The translations under genes were made by a program, and so were the position numbers. Below, one piece after another: positions 63,685 to 64,000 of a DNA stretch of 64,000 bases. The stretch spans positions 62,001-126,000 of the forward strand of contig WGMA01000024.1 of assembly GCA_016125285.1 (NCBI GenBank), in the 5' to 3' direction. The notes below the pieces were generated by a model that saw nothing but the letters and a program-made list of their open reading frames with translations, was not told the DNA's origin and ran no database searches. How positions within the stretch are numbered: the stretch's first letter is position 1; each line of letters begins with the position of its first letter. Source of the stretch: Phycisphaera sp. (GTDB taxonomy: Bacteria > Planctomycetota > Phycisphaerae > Phycisphaerales > Zrk34).

Positions 63685-64000
63685 CTACTCCGCCTCCACG
63701 AGGACCCGCACCGAATCGACGCCGTGCTGCGCCGTCCGCCAATGGATCGACAGCGACCGCCGGTCGGCGCTGACCGCCACGCTATCGCTGGTGTCGATGG
63801 CGTTGGACACCGGGATCGCGGGGTCGCCGAGATCGGCGTTCGTCGCGGCCAGCGCGGCGTCCGATGCGATGATGCCCACGATCGGCCGATTGAAGCGGAT
63901 CGTGCCCTGCGATGGGATCACCGCGCCGCCCATGTCCGCCGGCCCCACCTCGATCAGATACACATCCACCTTCGTCGACGCCGGTACGACTGCCGGAGCC
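63685..64000 (-). CDS. C-terminal end of a secreted protein, cut by the window
   Basis: The frame is open to the last base, so only the final 105 or so residues are visible. The pattern GTIRFNRPIVGIIASDAALA, then SADRRSLSIHWRTAQHGVDS, is common in the last domain of planctomycete extracellular proteins that carry anchoring signals, but no PEP-CTERM or other sorting tail is present here. It is followed by pilin copy 5 at 46 bases, same direction. Function unknown. Confidence 0.6.
   Translation of the reverse strand, partial: APAVVPASTKVDVYLIEVGPADMGGAVIPSQGTIRFNRPIVGIIASDAALAATNADLGDPAIPVSNAIDTSDSVAVSADRRSLSIHWRTAQHGVDSVRVLVEAE

Noticed and set aside
1-64000. CRISPR arrays, tRNA, rRNA and prophage genes
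   Set aside because: No regularly spaced direct repeats, no cloverleaf or rRNA-like stretches and no phage structural proteins were seen. A covariance-model scan would be decisive for small RNAs.

Overview
The window reads as chromosomal DNA of a GC-rich planctomycete, most likely class Phycisphaerae. This is an inference from gene content: short ECF sigma factors of the Rhodopirellula/Verrucomicrobium type paired with FecR-like membrane proteins, several prepilin-type (GFT-V-E) secreted proteins, a very large PVC-type heme-binding CxxCH protein fused to ThuA and discoidin domains, MerR-HTH/receiver fusions, and a Ser/Thr kinase with a zinc ribbon and membrane segments. I found no rRNA, tRNA, CRISPR array, insertion sequence or phage module.

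Layout. 1-1943: three tandem LuxR-type response regulators (the first cut by the window edge). 2221-7551: a CerR-like TetR regulator, an RND adaptor and an RND pump in overlapping frames, with a palindromic operator candidate upstream. 7672-8951: HNH endonuclease, strong terminator, MerR/receiver fusion. 8970-15911: an unusual GHKL ATPase, a seven-domain hybrid kinase, an Rcp1-type receiver and a membrane PAS kinase. 16183-25388: rRNA pseudouridine synthase, LOG-family protein, an unknown membrane protein, two tandem mosaic TPR membrane paralogues, a fused diadenylate cyclase/YbbR protein and an Agl23-like glycosyltransferase. 25400-29779: the giant PVC cytochrome. 29930-38552: a second signalling block with an ethylene-receptor-like membrane sensor translationally coupled to a PAS kinase, an Rcp1-type receiver, two CBS proteins, a NarL-like kinase/regulator pair and a hemerythrin/RIC-like protein. 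38835-45680: two FHA/GAF/SpoIIE-type phosphatase paralogues (one degenerate at its metal site) facing a Ser/Thr kinase. 45677-47760: a REP-like palindrome, an MDR oxidoreductase and an esterase-like hydrolase. 47772-53150: a complete N-acetylglutaminylglutamine amide (NAGGN) osmoprotectant cluster (asnO, ngg, M42 peptidase) with a MarR regulator. 53425-64000: five pseudopilin-like proteins, a XylR-like regulator, two ECF sigma/FecR/pilin modules and the end of a secreted protein.

Themes. About a third of the window is signal transduction. Translational coupling by 1-8 base overlaps is common (2984, 4267, 13863, 33227, 36433, 59141, 62199) and identifies likely partners. The strongest candidates for something new are the split ethylene-receptor-like sensor (33227-33862), a matching operator-like element about 91 bases upstream of two pilin genes that flank a XylR-like regulator, the duplicated sigma/FecR/pilin modules, and the degenerate FHA/SpoIIE paralogue.
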